A stretch of 25,652 nucleotides of DNA from JANMDU01 sp031376455 (GTDB lineage: Bacteria; Pseudomonadota; Gammaproteobacteria; Burkholderiales; Burkholderiaceae_C), in assembly GCA_031376455.1 (NCBI GenBank), contig JANMDU010000070.1, forward strand, positions 1 to 25,652. Reading direction: 5' to 3'. The notes beneath the pieces were generated by a model that ran no database searches, had not been told where the DNA came from, and saw only the letters and a program-made list of their open reading frames with translations. Positions 14,838 to 22,648 of the stretch are shown here, piece by piece. The position numbers were made by a program, and so were the translations under genes. The stretch's first letter is position 1; each line of letters opens with the position of its first letter.

Positions 14838-14866
14838 ATGATATCATTTTTAATCTTTGATATCAA
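14838..14866 (-). promoter_or_regulatory. fitAB promoter with paired TGATATCA operator
   Basis: On the minus strand TTGATA (14861-14866) and TATCAT (14838-14843) are exactly 17 bases apart. Two perfect palindromes TGATATCA (14839-14846 and 14858-14865) overlap these two elements, with starts 19 bases apart, about two helical turns. This fits autorepression by a ribbon-helix-helix antitoxin. Confidence 0.7.
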
Positions 14867-14920
14867 ATTCTTAGGGAAATGAGCCAAAGTACGCAAACGC
14901 TGTAGACGTTACCCTGATGC

Positions 14921-15613
14921 TCAGTTCAATACCGTTTCAATCAATCGGTTTAGCCTAGCGAGCTGACTGAAATCCTCAACCAACGACACAAGCAACTTCG
15001 GCGAGGTGAATTGCGCAGCAGAGATGTTCTTTTTCACCAAAAAACTCTTCAGCATTAACCAATCCACATCGGGATGGCTGGCGTCGTAGCCACGCGGCAC
15101 ACGAGCGGCAACTTGATCCCGCGAAAAGTTTGTTTTGAAGCGTATCTTGAATGCGGCATCCGAAAAAAGTGCATGAAACGCACTGGCATCATCAGCAATC
15201 GCCATGCGCATTTTTTTAAGTTGCGGGCTCGAAGGCATAAACAAGCCGCCAGCCACCACCACGCCCATATAAGGCTGGATGTTGGGCAAGATGCCAAAAA
15301 ACAAATGCGGATTGCGCTCAAAGCGAGACGCAGATGGGATCGATGCCGAGATCGACAACCAATCTTTGTAGCACGGCATGCCGTCAACGATCTTATTCGC
15401 CGTTTTTTTAATCCGCCCGATACCTTGGGTTGGAAAGTGATAGTCGGGAAGTAACGGCTGTAACTCGGCTTTCAAGCCGACAGCAAGATCGATAAACGGC
15501 TTCTTGACAAGCTTGTCGTAGTCATCAGCATGCGCATCAAGCCAATGCGGATCAGTTTTTTGGCCGGCCTCGGTCAAAAAGGGAATGGTTTCGTTTGAAA
15601 AATGGCTTGTCAT
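14921..15613 (-). CDS. DUF2461 family protein
   Basis: This 230-residue soluble protein of unknown function resembles the DUF2461/TIGR02453 family. The features seen are FLTEAGQKTDPHWLDAHADD and DYDKLVKKPFIDLAVGL near the N-terminus, GIGRIKKTANK, then GVVVAGGLFMPSSPQLKKMR, which matches the family's central glycine-rich strand and following helix. I chose the ATG at 15611-15613 (MTSHFSNET); a TTG four codons earlier would also be possible. It lies 12 bases downstream of the mtfA stop. The family has no established reaction. Confidence 0.78.
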   Translation of the reverse strand: MTSHFSNETIPFLTEAGQKTDPHWLDAHADDYDKLVKKPFIDLAVGLKAELQPLLPDYHFPTQGIGRIKKTANKIVDGMPCYKDWLSISASIPSASRFERNPHLFFGILPNIQPYMGVVVAGGLFMPSSPQLKKMRMAIADDASAFHALFSDAAFKIRFKTNFSRDQVAARVPRGYDASHPDVDWLMLKSFLVKKNISAAQFTSPKLLVSLVEDFSQLARLNRLIETVLN

Positions 15614-15625
15614 AATTTGTAGCAA

Positions 15626-16492
15626 TCAAGTAAATGCCTTGGAGATCTTTAAGCAAGGCGGTTCAGCGAAGGGTTTAAAAAACTTGTCGAACAGGCTGTT
15701 GATTTGAGGATAATTTTGTGAAAATGCATCGCGCTTTACAAAATAGGCCTCTGCGGCTACGGCAAAGAATTCTTCAAGGGATTCGCTGCCATACGGATCC
15801 AGTAATGGCGCTTCCATGCCTGTAGATTTACCGAAGCGCTGCCACGCCTCTGCAGCCTCGCAAAAGCGTTCGTATTCGGCTTGAAGCGTGGTGAGCCATT
15901 GGCGACGTTGCTCTAGCAGCATGGGCGGGCAGCCGTCGGCTGCGCCATCGCGCACATCCATGACGTGGATGAATTCGTGGATGACGACGTTGTACGCCTG
16001 CCCTGCGAGTTCGCCAGCAGCTTGTACATCGCTCCAGCTCAGCATCAAAGGCCCACCTTCCACCATTTCGCCTGTCAAGTCCTCACTGCTGCTGTGCTCA
16101 ATGCCGTGCTCATCTGTCCACTCGCGCCGCGCCCTCACTTCGCCCGCATGCAGCACGATGCCCACAAAGCTGTCGTACCAAGCCAGCGCCAGATCGGGGC
16201 GGTCTGGCGGGGCGATGTGCAAAATAGGTAAGCAGGCCTGCACAGCCACCATCACGGCTTGCGCATCGGTAATCTGAAAGCCTCGCGCGCCAGAGAATTC
16301 TTTCTCGTCTAAAAACAGGCTGACCAATAAGCGAAGCCGGTTTAAATCTTCTGCGCGCAAAACGGCGATAAAAGGCACTGCGGCAACTGTCTCCAGCCAG
16401 AGCGCATCATCAACGGCGCGGCGCTTTGCTATGCGGGAGACGTTTGCTGCCCGACGCGCTTGCTGCCATTTAGCCCAGATGCCCAGTGCCAT
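15626..16492 (-). CDS. mtfA: MtfA-type zinc-dependent peptidase
   Basis: MtfA in E. coli binds the repressor Mlc, which controls glucose PTS genes, and has aminopeptidase activity. This 288-residue homologue has the gluzincin site HEFIH (His172, Glu173, His176) and the downstream glutamate in EEFFAVAAEAYF (about 240-250), so the metal site looks complete. The segment before it (GEMVEGGPLMLSWSDV) is also characteristic of the family. It follows lpxH after 9 bases. Whether an Mlc-like partner exists in this organism cannot be told from the window. Confidence 0.93.
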   Translation of the reverse strand: MALGIWAKWQQARRAANVSRIAKRRAVDDALWLETVAAVPFIAVLRAEDLNRLRLLVSLFLDEKEFSGARGFQITDAQAVMVAVQACLPILHIAPPDRPDLALAWYDSFVGIVLHAGEVRARREWTDEHGIEHSSSEDLTGEMVEGGPLMLSWSDVQAAGELAGQAYNVVIHEFIHVMDVRDGAADGCPPMLLEQRRQWLTTLQAEYERFCEAAEAWQRFGKSTGMEAPLLDPYGSESLEEFFAVAAEAYFVKRDAFSQNYPQINSLFDKFFKPFAEPPCLKISKAFT

Positions 16493-16501
16493 GGCTAGCT
16501 C

Positions 16502-17311
16502 TCAAGCAACAGATATGTGATGCGTTTGCACTTCGCCAGACGGATCTACGCTCAGCCTTAGCGCGTAGCCCACGGCGGGGCTCGCCGTGACTTGCCAATC
16601 GGGCAGCACATGGCGCGTGCCTTGACCTTGGGCTGACGTGATCGGATGATCGCGCCCCTCATGCGTGTGGCCGTGAATGAAATGCTTGGCATGCGCAGCA
16701 TCCATCCATCCAATGGCGGTGGGCTGATCAATGTCGATCCACTCGTGGCGCTCTTGCGTTTGTTCGTTTTGGCGAGCCAAGCTGGTCGTGCGCATAACGC
16801 GCGCACGTTGCAAGCGTTCTTCCACAGGCGTGGCTAAAAATTGCGTCTGCCAATCTGCATCGCGCACCATCGCTCGGAATTTTTGATAGGGCTCATCGGC
16901 GATGCAAAGCGCATCGCCGTGACTGAGCAAATAGCGCTGATGGCCAAATGCAAGCACGCTTGGATCATTCAAGATCTGCATACCGCATGCCTGCGCGAAT
17001 CGCTGGCCAATCAAGAAATCTCGATTGCCAGGCATGAAATACAGCTTGCGCTGACCCGAACACGCCAGCAGCACTCGAGCGCATTGCTGCTCGAACTGCT
17101 GCACTTGGCTTTCAAAACCGCCCGAATCCATCGCAGCATCGTCACCAACCCACAATTCAAACAAATCGCCGAGGATAAAGATCACATCGGCGGGCGTGGC
17201 AGCCAAATACTTCTGCCAAGCTAAAAAGTTAGCGGGCTCAGAGGCTTGTAAATGCAAATCAGAGATGAAGTCAACGCAGCGCCAAGCAGGCGGCGCGATG
17301 ATCTCATCCAT
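16502..17311 (-). CDS. lpxH: UDP-2,3-diacylglucosamine diphosphatase
   Basis: LpxH hydrolyses UDP-2,3-diacylglucosamine to lipid X in lipid A synthesis, at the inner face of the cytoplasmic membrane. The 269-residue protein has the full calcineurin-like metal set: Asp18 and His20 in FISDLHL, Asp49 in LGDLFELWVGDD, Asn96 in MPGNRDF, His131 in LLSHGDALC, and FIHGHTHEG with His213, His215 and His217. It lies 14 bases after ppiB, a usual neighbour in betaproteobacteria. A lipid A gene supports an outer-membrane (Gram-negative) organism. Confidence 0.96.
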   Translation of the reverse strand: MDEIIAPPAWRCVDFISDLHLQASEPANFLAWQKYLAATPADVIFILGDLFELWVGDDAAMDSGGFESQVQQFEQQCARVLLACSGQRKLYFMPGNRDFLIGQRFAQACGMQILNDPSVLAFGHQRYLLSHGDALCIADEPYQKFRAMVRDADWQTQFLATPVEERLQRARVMRTTSLARQNEQTQERHEWIDIDQPTAIGWMDAAHAKHFIHGHTHEGRDHPITSAQGQGTRHVLPDWQVTASPAVGYALRLSVDPSGEVQTHHISVA

Positions 17312-17325
17312 GTTCAGCTCAACGT

Positions 17326-17832
17326 TTAGAGGATGGTGGCCTTGCCGATTACCACATCGGCCAACGGCACATCATCGTGATGGCCTTTGCGGCCGGTCTT
17401 GACTTTGCCCATCTTATCCACCACATCCATGCCCGCAATCACTTTGCCAAACACGGCATAACCCCAGCCTTGCTGGCTGGGCGCGGTGTGATTTAGAAAG
17501 GCGTTGTCAGCGGTGTTGATAAAGAATTGGTTGCTGGCGGAATGCGGGTCGCCCGTGCGCGCCATGGCCAGCGTATATTTGTTGTTTTTGAGGCCGTTGT
17601 TAGCTTCATTGGTGATCGGCGCGTCGCTTTTCTTTTGCGTCATGCCGACTTCGAAGCCGCCGCCTTGCACCATGAAGCTATCGATCACGCGGTGAAACAC
17701 TGTGCCGTCATAGTGGCCTTTTTTGACGTAGGCAAGAAAGTTCTCGGCGCTCTTGGGTGCTTTGTCTGCATCGAGTTCGATGGTGATGTTGCCGAAGCCA
17801 GTGATTTGGAGTTCGACTTGTGGGTTAGCCAT
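17326..17832 (-). CDS. ppiB: Cytoplasmic peptidyl-prolyl cis-trans isomerase B (cyclophilin)
   Basis: This is a 168-residue cyclophilin without a signal peptide, which speeds proline isomerisation in the cytoplasm. Active-site motifs are TVFHRVIDSFMVQGG, QFFIN and the PHSASNQFF region. I chose the ATG at 17830-17832 (MANPQVELQITG); the open frame reaches 17901 but overlaps the ppiA stop. It starts 19 bases after the ppiA stop, and the two products are clearly related, suggesting an old tandem duplication with different locations. Confidence 0.96.
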   Translation of the reverse strand: MANPQVELQITGFGNITIELDADKAPKSAENFLAYVKKGHYDGTVFHRVIDSFMVQGGGFEVGMTQKKSDAPITNEANNGLKNNKYTLAMARTGDPHSASNQFFINTADNAFLNHTAPSQQGWGYAVFGKVIAGMDVVDKMGKVKTGRKGHHDDVPLADVVIGKATIL

Positions 17833-17851
17833 GCTTGTGTTTCCTTGAAAG

Positions 17852-18556
17852 TTATTTAAGTAAAGTTGCGCTGTTGATTGTGATGGCCGTTTTTGGCACA
17901 TCGGTCTGAAATGGCCCGCCCGCTCCAGTAGGCGCAGCTTTCATTTTGTCGACCACATCCATGCCTTCGATGACTTTGCCAAAAACGGTGTAGCCCCAAA
18001 GCTGCGGTGCAGCCATCAATGTGGCGCGCGGCGTATTTTCATACGTGCGCCCTTGGTAGGTAAAACTCTTCACCGGGTCACCTTCAGGGATCAAAGTGGG
18101 GTCGAGAAACGCGTTGTCCACCACATTGATGAAAAATTGCGCACTCGCCGATTGCGGATCATTCGTGCGCGCCATGGCCAGCGTGCCGCGCGTATTCTTT
18201 AAGCCTTTAGCCAGCGACTCACGGCCTTCGTGCGGAATCGGTGGGCGGCTTTTCTTTTCTACATAGCTGGGCTGAAAGCCGCCGCCTTGCACCATGAACG
18301 TGCTGATCACGCGATGGAAAATGGTGCCGTCGTAGTGTTTGTCTTTCACGTATTGCAGAAAATTCTCTACGGTCTTTGGCGCTTTATCAGGATACAGCTC
18401 AATCACGATATCGCCCATAGAGGTGGTTAGCTTGACCTTGGGTGCGGCGGCTGTGGCGGGTGCCGACGTTTGCGCGGAAACCAGAGGCGCTACTAAACCG
18501 ATAGCACTTAGCGCAATAGATACGACGGCTAAGCGACGAAAATACTTAAAAATCAT
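17852..18556 (-). CDS. ppiA: Secreted peptidyl-prolyl cis-trans isomerase A (cyclophilin)
   Basis: This is a 234-residue cyclophilin with a predicted Sec signal peptide: basic start FKYFRR, hydrophobic core, cleavage probably after VSA at residue 28. It should fold proteins in the periplasm. The catalytic motifs TIFHRVISTFMVQGG and QFFIN are intact. A loop of about 30 residues (IPEGDPVKSFTYQGRTYEN) is absent from the neighbouring ppiB. The start ATG overlaps the stop of the L,D-transpeptidase gene by four bases (ATGA), implying translational coupling. Codons 1-22, that is most of the signal peptide, lie within a copy of the dispersed repeat. Confidence 0.95.
   Translation of the reverse strand: MIFKYFRRLAVVSIALSAIGLVAPLVSAQTSAPATAAAPKVKLTTSMGDIVIELYPDKAPKTVENFLQYVKDKHYDGTIFHRVISTFMVQGGGFQPSYVEKKSRPPIPHEGRESLAKGLKNTRGTLAMARTNDPQSASAQFFINVVDNAFLDPTLIPEGDPVKSFTYQGRTYENTPRATLMAAPQLWGYTVFGKVIEGMDVVDKMKAAPTGAGGPFQTDVPKTAITINSATLLK
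18489..18554 (-). repeat. Copy of the dispersed repeat forming the ppiA signal-peptide codons
   Basis: The minus strand reads ATTTTTAAGTATTTTCGTCG, then TTAGCCGTCGTATCTATTGC and GCTAAGTGCTATCGGTTTAG. This aligns block by block with the intergenic copies at 22581-22648 and 23280-23344. It starts at the ppiA start codon and ends inside the signal peptide. Confidence 0.7.
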
Positions 18557-19809
18557 CCGATGACTCCTTCAAAAAATATCTTCCATTGATTGCTGGTGGC
18601 GGCAGAGCGCAGCCAGTATTGCCGTTTGGTCGGCCCCGATAACGCGCCCTTGGGCACTTCAGAAAATGTAGTCACCATCGTAGCACTACCGCTGCTTTCC
18701 GCCCAATGCAGCACGGCCACATCCTTGAGTTCTGTGTTGCGTTTCTTGGTTAATTCGTTGTTGATGACACCGCGCCAATCGGTCAGCTTTTTGCCATAGC
18801 TGTCAAAATCTGCGCTGTAGTGCATCATGGCTGCTGTCAGATCGCCATTGGCTTTTGCAGTGCGCCATGCCGCAAAGCTGCGATCAAAAGCGGCTACATC
18901 GGCATTGCTTTGCGCGGGATTGACCCATTCCAACTTAGGCAAAATCACGACGGGTGTCGTGCGAATTTCGACGCGGCGAGCAATGTCTTGCAAATCAAAA
19001 TTAGATACTGCGACACAACCATCTGTGGCCTTCGGCGCGCGGGCAAATTGCGCCTGCGGCACGCCATGCAGCCAAATGCCTGAGCCGGTTTTGCCGCGCC
19101 GCAGGTCATAAGGATTGGGATAATTGATGGGCAGCGCGCCAGCGCCATACAAATCTTTAAGTGAATTGGGATCGAGCGTGTTGGTGATGTAGTAAATGCC
19201 AAGAGGCGTTTTAAGATCACCTTCGATGCTTTTTTCCACCCCCATCTTGCCCACGGATGCGTAGTAATCAGCGATCAAGCGAAGACCCTGCGGCGTATTT
19301 TCAAACAAATAAACGCGGGCGCGGCTGGCATCTACTGCGATGGTGTGTTTGTTACGCGCTGACAAGCGCACAAAATTGCTCGGCTGCATGCCTGCAGTAG
19401 GCTTTTCCCGCAGCGCGCGAATGCGCAGCAGCGATTCTTCGCGCAGATCGGTGAGCACCCCTGGGGCAGCACGCACAGTGGCCTCGGGCACATCGCCCAA
19501 GCTGCGCAGTGGCTGCGTTTGCGCCACCAGCAAATCGCCATGCACGAGGTGGGCGAGCGCAAAATTCGGGTGGTCAACCACTAATTTATCGGCGAGTTTG
19601 AGCGCTTCGCGGGTTTTACTTTGGCCAATCAGCTGATAGATTTGCAGCAGCCTCGCCTCGGCTTGCAGGCCGTTTGCTGCTGATGAACGGGCTTTGGCGG
19701 CGGTTGCAACAGTTGCTGCGCTAGCAGCCATGCCACGCTTTTTACGTTTTTTTTGCTGAGCCTCTGCTGGCAAGCTGCTAACGGCAAGCCAGATGCCGAG
19801 GAATGCCAT
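18553..19809 (-). CDS. L,D-transpeptidase (YkuD domain) with C-terminal NTF2-like domain
   Basis: This envelope enzyme probably makes 3-3 peptidoglycan cross-links or attaches proteins to peptidoglycan. From the ATG at 19807-19809 the protein has 418 residues: signal sequence AFLGIWLAVSSLPAEA, helical TPR-like region (about 50-95), and YkuD domain (about 150-290). The catalytic motif has His248 in GIWLHGVP and Cys265 in ATDGCVAVSN. The last 110 residues (SFAAWRTAKANGDLTAAMMHYS, DFDSYGKKLTDWRG) resemble a SnoaL/NTF2-like domain. The frame is open to a TTG at 19968, and the true start is uncertain. It sits between the TPR-protein gene and ppiA and is coupled to ppiA by an ATGA overlap. Confidence 0.93.
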   Translation of the reverse strand: MAFLGIWLAVSSLPAEAQQKKRKKRGMAASAATVATAAKARSSAANGLQAEARLLQIYQLIGQSKTREALKLADKLVVDHPNFALAHLVHGDLLVAQTQPLRSLGDVPEATVRAAPGVLTDLREESLLRIRALREKPTAGMQPSNFVRLSARNKHTIAVDASRARVYLFENTPQGLRLIADYYASVGKMGVEKSIEGDLKTPLGIYYITNTLDPNSLKDLYGAGALPINYPNPYDLRRGKTGSGIWLHGVPQAQFARAPKATDGCVAVSNFDLQDIARRVEIRTTPVVILPKLEWVNPAQSNADVAAFDRSFAAWRTAKANGDLTAAMMHYSADFDSYGKKLTDWRGVINNELTKKRNTELKDVAVLHWAESSGSATMVTTFSEVPKGALSGPTKRQYWLRSAATSNQWKIFFEGVIG

Positions 19810-19994
19810 CACAAGCCAATGCTGCCAGCGCAGATCGGGCGTTGAGGTGGCTACGAATGAGCGGGTAAAAGAGCGGAACAACAAAGCTGCAACAACATAC
19901 TGGCTCGCCACAGCATCTGAGCTAGGGCGGTGCTTTAGATAAAAATGCGCCCCGCGTGTTATTACCAAGCGGTGGCGCGCAGATTCAGCCCAAA

Positions 19995-21026
19995 TCAGCC
20001 GCCCGTGGTTTCGCGCACGATCACCCAGCGGTTGCCATCGCGAGCGAGATCAAGCGTTTTTCGGCTGTTCACTGACAGGCTGTCTGCGTCGTAATCTTGC
20101 TTGAAACGCGCTTGCGCTTTGTCACCAGTCATTTTGATATCCAAATTGCTGACGACAACATTGATCTTGCTTTTACCCAAAATACGTTTCTTACGCTCGC
20201 CCTCCCAGGTTTTGCGGCCACCGGGAGCATCAAAATCTTTGCCGTATGCACCAAGATACGATGCCATGTCTTTGCGGCTCCAAGCGCTGGCCCAAGCGAG
20301 TACAGCGGCTCTAACTTCGAATTCGTTGCTGGCAGCCGCTGGCGCAGCAGGTGCCGTAGCTGCAGATGCTGGAGCTGCTGGCTTGGCGACAACACCAGGC
20401 GCCGAGGGCAGCGTAGCAGCAGGTGCGACAGCAACCACGGCCGGCTTAGCAGGCGCGGCAGCAATAGCAGCCGCAGGCGCTCCAGTAGCTGGCTTGGCGC
20501 GCAAATTGGGGGCAAACAGATCGCGAATCAGGCCGAGCTTGGGTTGAATACCTGTGTTGCCGCCATCGAGTTGGAGGGCTTTGCTGTAGGCTTGACTGGC
20601 AAGCTTGGCGTACACATCGCCCAAATTTTCATGTGCTGTCGCGTAGCTCGGGTTGGTACGAATGGCCATCTCTAACGCCGCGCGCGCTTTGTCAAATTGA
20701 CCTTGCCCGGCTTGCAATACGGCAAGATTGTTGTACGGCTCGGGTAACTCAGGGTAATCTTCAATCAACTTGGTAAACGCCGTGATCGCATCTTGCGGCT
20801 TGCCCTGCTCCGTCAAGATCACGCCCTTTAGGAAGCGCATCTGCGGATCTTTGGGTTTGCCAGCCAAGAATTGATCTGCCTTGGCGGTTGCTTCCGGGTA
20901 TTGGCCAGCTCGCATCAGGCGATTGACTTCGGCGTAATCTGCGAACACAGCGCTAGAAAATAAAAGCCCAGCGGCAAGCAGCACGCGGATGAGCAAACGA
21001 GACTGGGGTTGGCAAACTTGACGCAT
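19995..21026 (-). CDS. Exported TPR protein with Ala/Pro-rich linker and NTF2-like domain
   Basis: The 343-residue protein begins with a signal peptide (RLLIRVLLAAGLLFSSAVFA), followed by about three TPR units (GQYPEATAKADQFLAGKP, QGKPQDAITAFTKLIEDYPE, QGQFDKARAALEMAIRTNPS). Residues of about 185-240 are a flexible Ala/Pro/Val linker. The C-terminal domain (AVLAWASAWSRKDMASYLGA, YGKDFDAPGGRKTWEGER) is NTF2/SnoaL-like and resembles the C-terminus of the adjacent L,D-transpeptidase. I chose the ATG at 21024-21026, which places the signal peptide at the start. It is probably a periplasmic scaffold working with the transpeptidase. It is divergent from cysS. Confidence 0.88.
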   Translation of the reverse strand: MRQVCQPQSRLLIRVLLAAGLLFSSAVFADYAEVNRLMRAGQYPEATAKADQFLAGKPKDPQMRFLKGVILTEQGKPQDAITAFTKLIEDYPELPEPYNNLAVLQAGQGQFDKARAALEMAIRTNPSYATAHENLGDVYAKLASQAYSKALQLDGGNTGIQPKLGLIRDLFAPNLRAKPATGAPAAAIAAAPAKPAVVAVAPAATLPSAPGVVAKPAAPASAATAPAAPAAASNEFEVRAAVLAWASAWSRKDMASYLGAYGKDFDAPGGRKTWEGERKKRILGKSKINVVVSNLDIKMTGDKAQARFKQDYDADSLSVNSRKTLDLARDGNRWVIVRETTGG

Positions 21027-21045
21027 GTGTTCTCTCAAGAGAAAG

Positions 21046-21096
21046 ACCCAAAATTGGGCGATATACTGCGCTGATTGTAGCGGTATCAATGCACCT
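21046..21096 (+). repeat. Possible partial copy of the dispersed repeat in the TPR-cysS gap
   Basis: TTGGGCGATATACTGCGCTG, then ATTG and a rearranged GTAGCGGTATCAATG, resembles the middle and dyad of the dispersed repeat (compare the copy at 24334-24404). The ends do not match well, so this may be a worn remnant or chance. Confidence 0.4.
21060..21089 (-). promoter_or_regulatory. Candidate promoter of the TPR / L,D-transpeptidase / ppiAB operon
   Basis: On the minus strand TTGATA (21084-21089) and TATATC (21060-21065) are 18 bases apart and about 35 bases before the TPR start codon. It lies in the possible repeat remnant. I found no equally good promoter for cysS in the opposite direction. 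Confidence 0.4.
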
Positions 21097-21141
21097 TTTC
21101 CGGCTGCAATTGAGCCGCGCCCCGACCTGTAGACACACACC

Positions 21142-22581
21142 ATGGCACTGAAGATTTACAACACGCTCTCGCGTAGCGTGGAGAATTTTGTTCCCCAAGA
21201 AACTGGCAAAGTACGCATGTACGTTTGCGGCATCACGGTATACGACCTGTGCCACATTGGCCATGCTCGCTCGGCGATTGCCTTTGATGTGATCCAGCGC
21301 TGGCTTCGCGCTACTGGTTATGCGGTCACTTTCGTCAAAAACATCACCGACATTGACGACAGAATCATCCAGCGTGCGGTGAAAAATGGCGAAACCATTC
21401 ATCAGTTGACCAAACGCATGATTGCCGAGATGTATCAAGATTTCGATGCGCTGGGTATTGCCCGCCCCGATCACGACCCGCGAGCCACCGATTTCGTGCC
21501 GCAAATGCTCGCCATCATTGAAAAGCTAGAGTCCATTGGCTTGGCCTATCGCGCCCCGAGTGGCGATGTCAACTACTCTGTGCGCAAATTCCCCGGTTAT
21601 GGCAAATTGAGCGGCAAATCGCTCGATGAGCTTCATGCGGGTGAGCGCGTGGCCGTGCTCGATGGCAAACAAGACCCGCTGGACTCCGTGCTGTGGAAAT
21701 CGGCCAAGCCTGATGAGCCTGCCGAGGCGCAGTGGCAAAGCGCATACGGCGCAGGCCGCCCCGGCTGGCATATTGAATGCTCGGCCATGAGCTGCGCACT
21801 GCTGGGCGAGAGCTTTGATATTCACGGCGGCGGCGCAGATTTGCAGTTCCCTCACCATGAAAACGAAATCGCCCAGAATGAAGGCGCATTTGGCAAACCG
21901 ATGGCGAGATATTGGATGCACAACGGCTTTGTGAATGTGGACAACGAAAAAATGTCCAAATCGCTGGGTAACTTCTTCACTATCCGCGATGTGATGAAGA
22001 CTTTTGATGCGGAGACGATTCGCTTTTTCGTGGTGCGCGCGCACTATCGCAGCCCGTTGAACTACTCGGATGTGCATTTAGATGATGCGCGTGGATCGCT
22101 CAAACGCCTCTACACCGCTCTTGATTCTGTAGCGCCTAACGCTACATCAAATATGGCGCCTACCGCTACATTAAATATAGCGCCTACCGCAGATTTCATG
22201 CCGGCCAGCATTGATTTTGGCAATGAATATGCAGCTAGATTCCAAGCGGCGATGAACAACGACTTCGCTACGCCGGAGGCCATCGCGGTGTTGTTTGATC
22301 TTGCCGCAGAAGTCAATCGCAGCAAATCTCCTGATCTGGCCAAATTGCTCAAACAACTCGGCGGTTTGCTGGGCATTTTGCAAGGCTCGCCCAAGGCATT
22401 TTTGCAATCTGGCTCAACGTTGGATGACGCTGCGATTCAAACAAAAATAGCCGAGCGCGCCTCCGCAAAAGCAGCCAAGGATTTCGCTTTGGCCGACAAA
22501 ATCCGCAAAGATTTGGCAGCGCAAGGCGTCTTGCTTAAAGACAGCCCGCAAGGCACCAGCTGGGAGGCGGCCTCGGTATGA
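21142..22581 (+). CDS. cysS: Cysteine--tRNA ligase
   Basis: CysS charges tRNA-Cys in the cytoplasm. The 479-residue protein has the class I signatures HIGH (residues 38-41) and KMSKS (270-274), and the zinc-ligand region around Cys29 (MYVCGITVYDLCHIGH). Further sites are WHIECSAMS and GGGADLQFPHHENEIAQ. The C-terminal anticodon-recognition part ends SAKAAKDFALADKIRKDLAA. Between LYTALDS and the conserved FQAAMNNDFATPEA there is an insert of about 20-25 residues encoded by three 24-bp tandem units (22128-22199). The gene is divergent from the TPR operon and is followed by the glycosylase gene. Function is sure. Confidence 0.97.
   Translation: MALKIYNTLSRSVENFVPQETGKVRMYVCGITVYDLCHIGHARSAIAFDVIQRWLRATGYAVTFVKNITDIDDRIIQRAVKNGETIHQLTKRMIAEMYQDFDALGIARPDHDPRATDFVPQMLAIIEKLESIGLAYRAPSGDVNYSVRKFPGYGKLSGKSLDELHAGERVAVLDGKQDPLDSVLWKSAKPDEPAEAQWQSAYGAGRPGWHIECSAMSCALLGESFDIHGGGADLQFPHHENEIAQNEGAFGKPMARYWMHNGFVNVDNEKMSKSLGNFFTIRDVMKTFDAETIRFFVVRAHYRSPLNYSDVHLDDARGSLKRLYTALDSVAPNATSNMAPTATLNIAPTADFMPASIDFGNEYAARFQAAMNNDFATPEAIAVLFDLAAEVNRSKSPDLAKLLKQLGGLLGILQGSPKAFLQSGSTLDDAAIQTKIAERASAKAAKDFALADKIRKDLAAQGVLLKDSPQGTSWEAASV
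22128..22199 (+). repeat. Three 24-bp tandem units inside cysS
   Basis: Units begin at 22128, 22152 and 22176 with an exact 24-base period. All contain GCGCCTA(A/C)CGC, and the first contains the palindrome TGTAGCGCCTAACGCTACA. Translation gives three related 8-residue blocks with the pattern x-A-P-(N/T)-A-(T/D). The reading frame is kept. Confidence 0.85.
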
Positions 22582-22648
22582 TTTTTCTAAGCGATTTATG
22601 CTGTTTGCCGGCACGTTATATGCGCGACGTGCTATGAAAAGTGTAGTC
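22581..22648 (+). repeat. Copy of the dispersed repeat at the cysS / glycosylase junction
   Basis: The plus strand reads ATTTTTCTAAGCGATTTATG, then CTGTTTGCCGGCACGTTATA and TGCGCGACGTGCTATG, a full-length match. It begins at the last base of the cysS stop codon and supplies both candidate start codons of the glycosylase gene (22598 and 22634). Confidence 0.8.
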
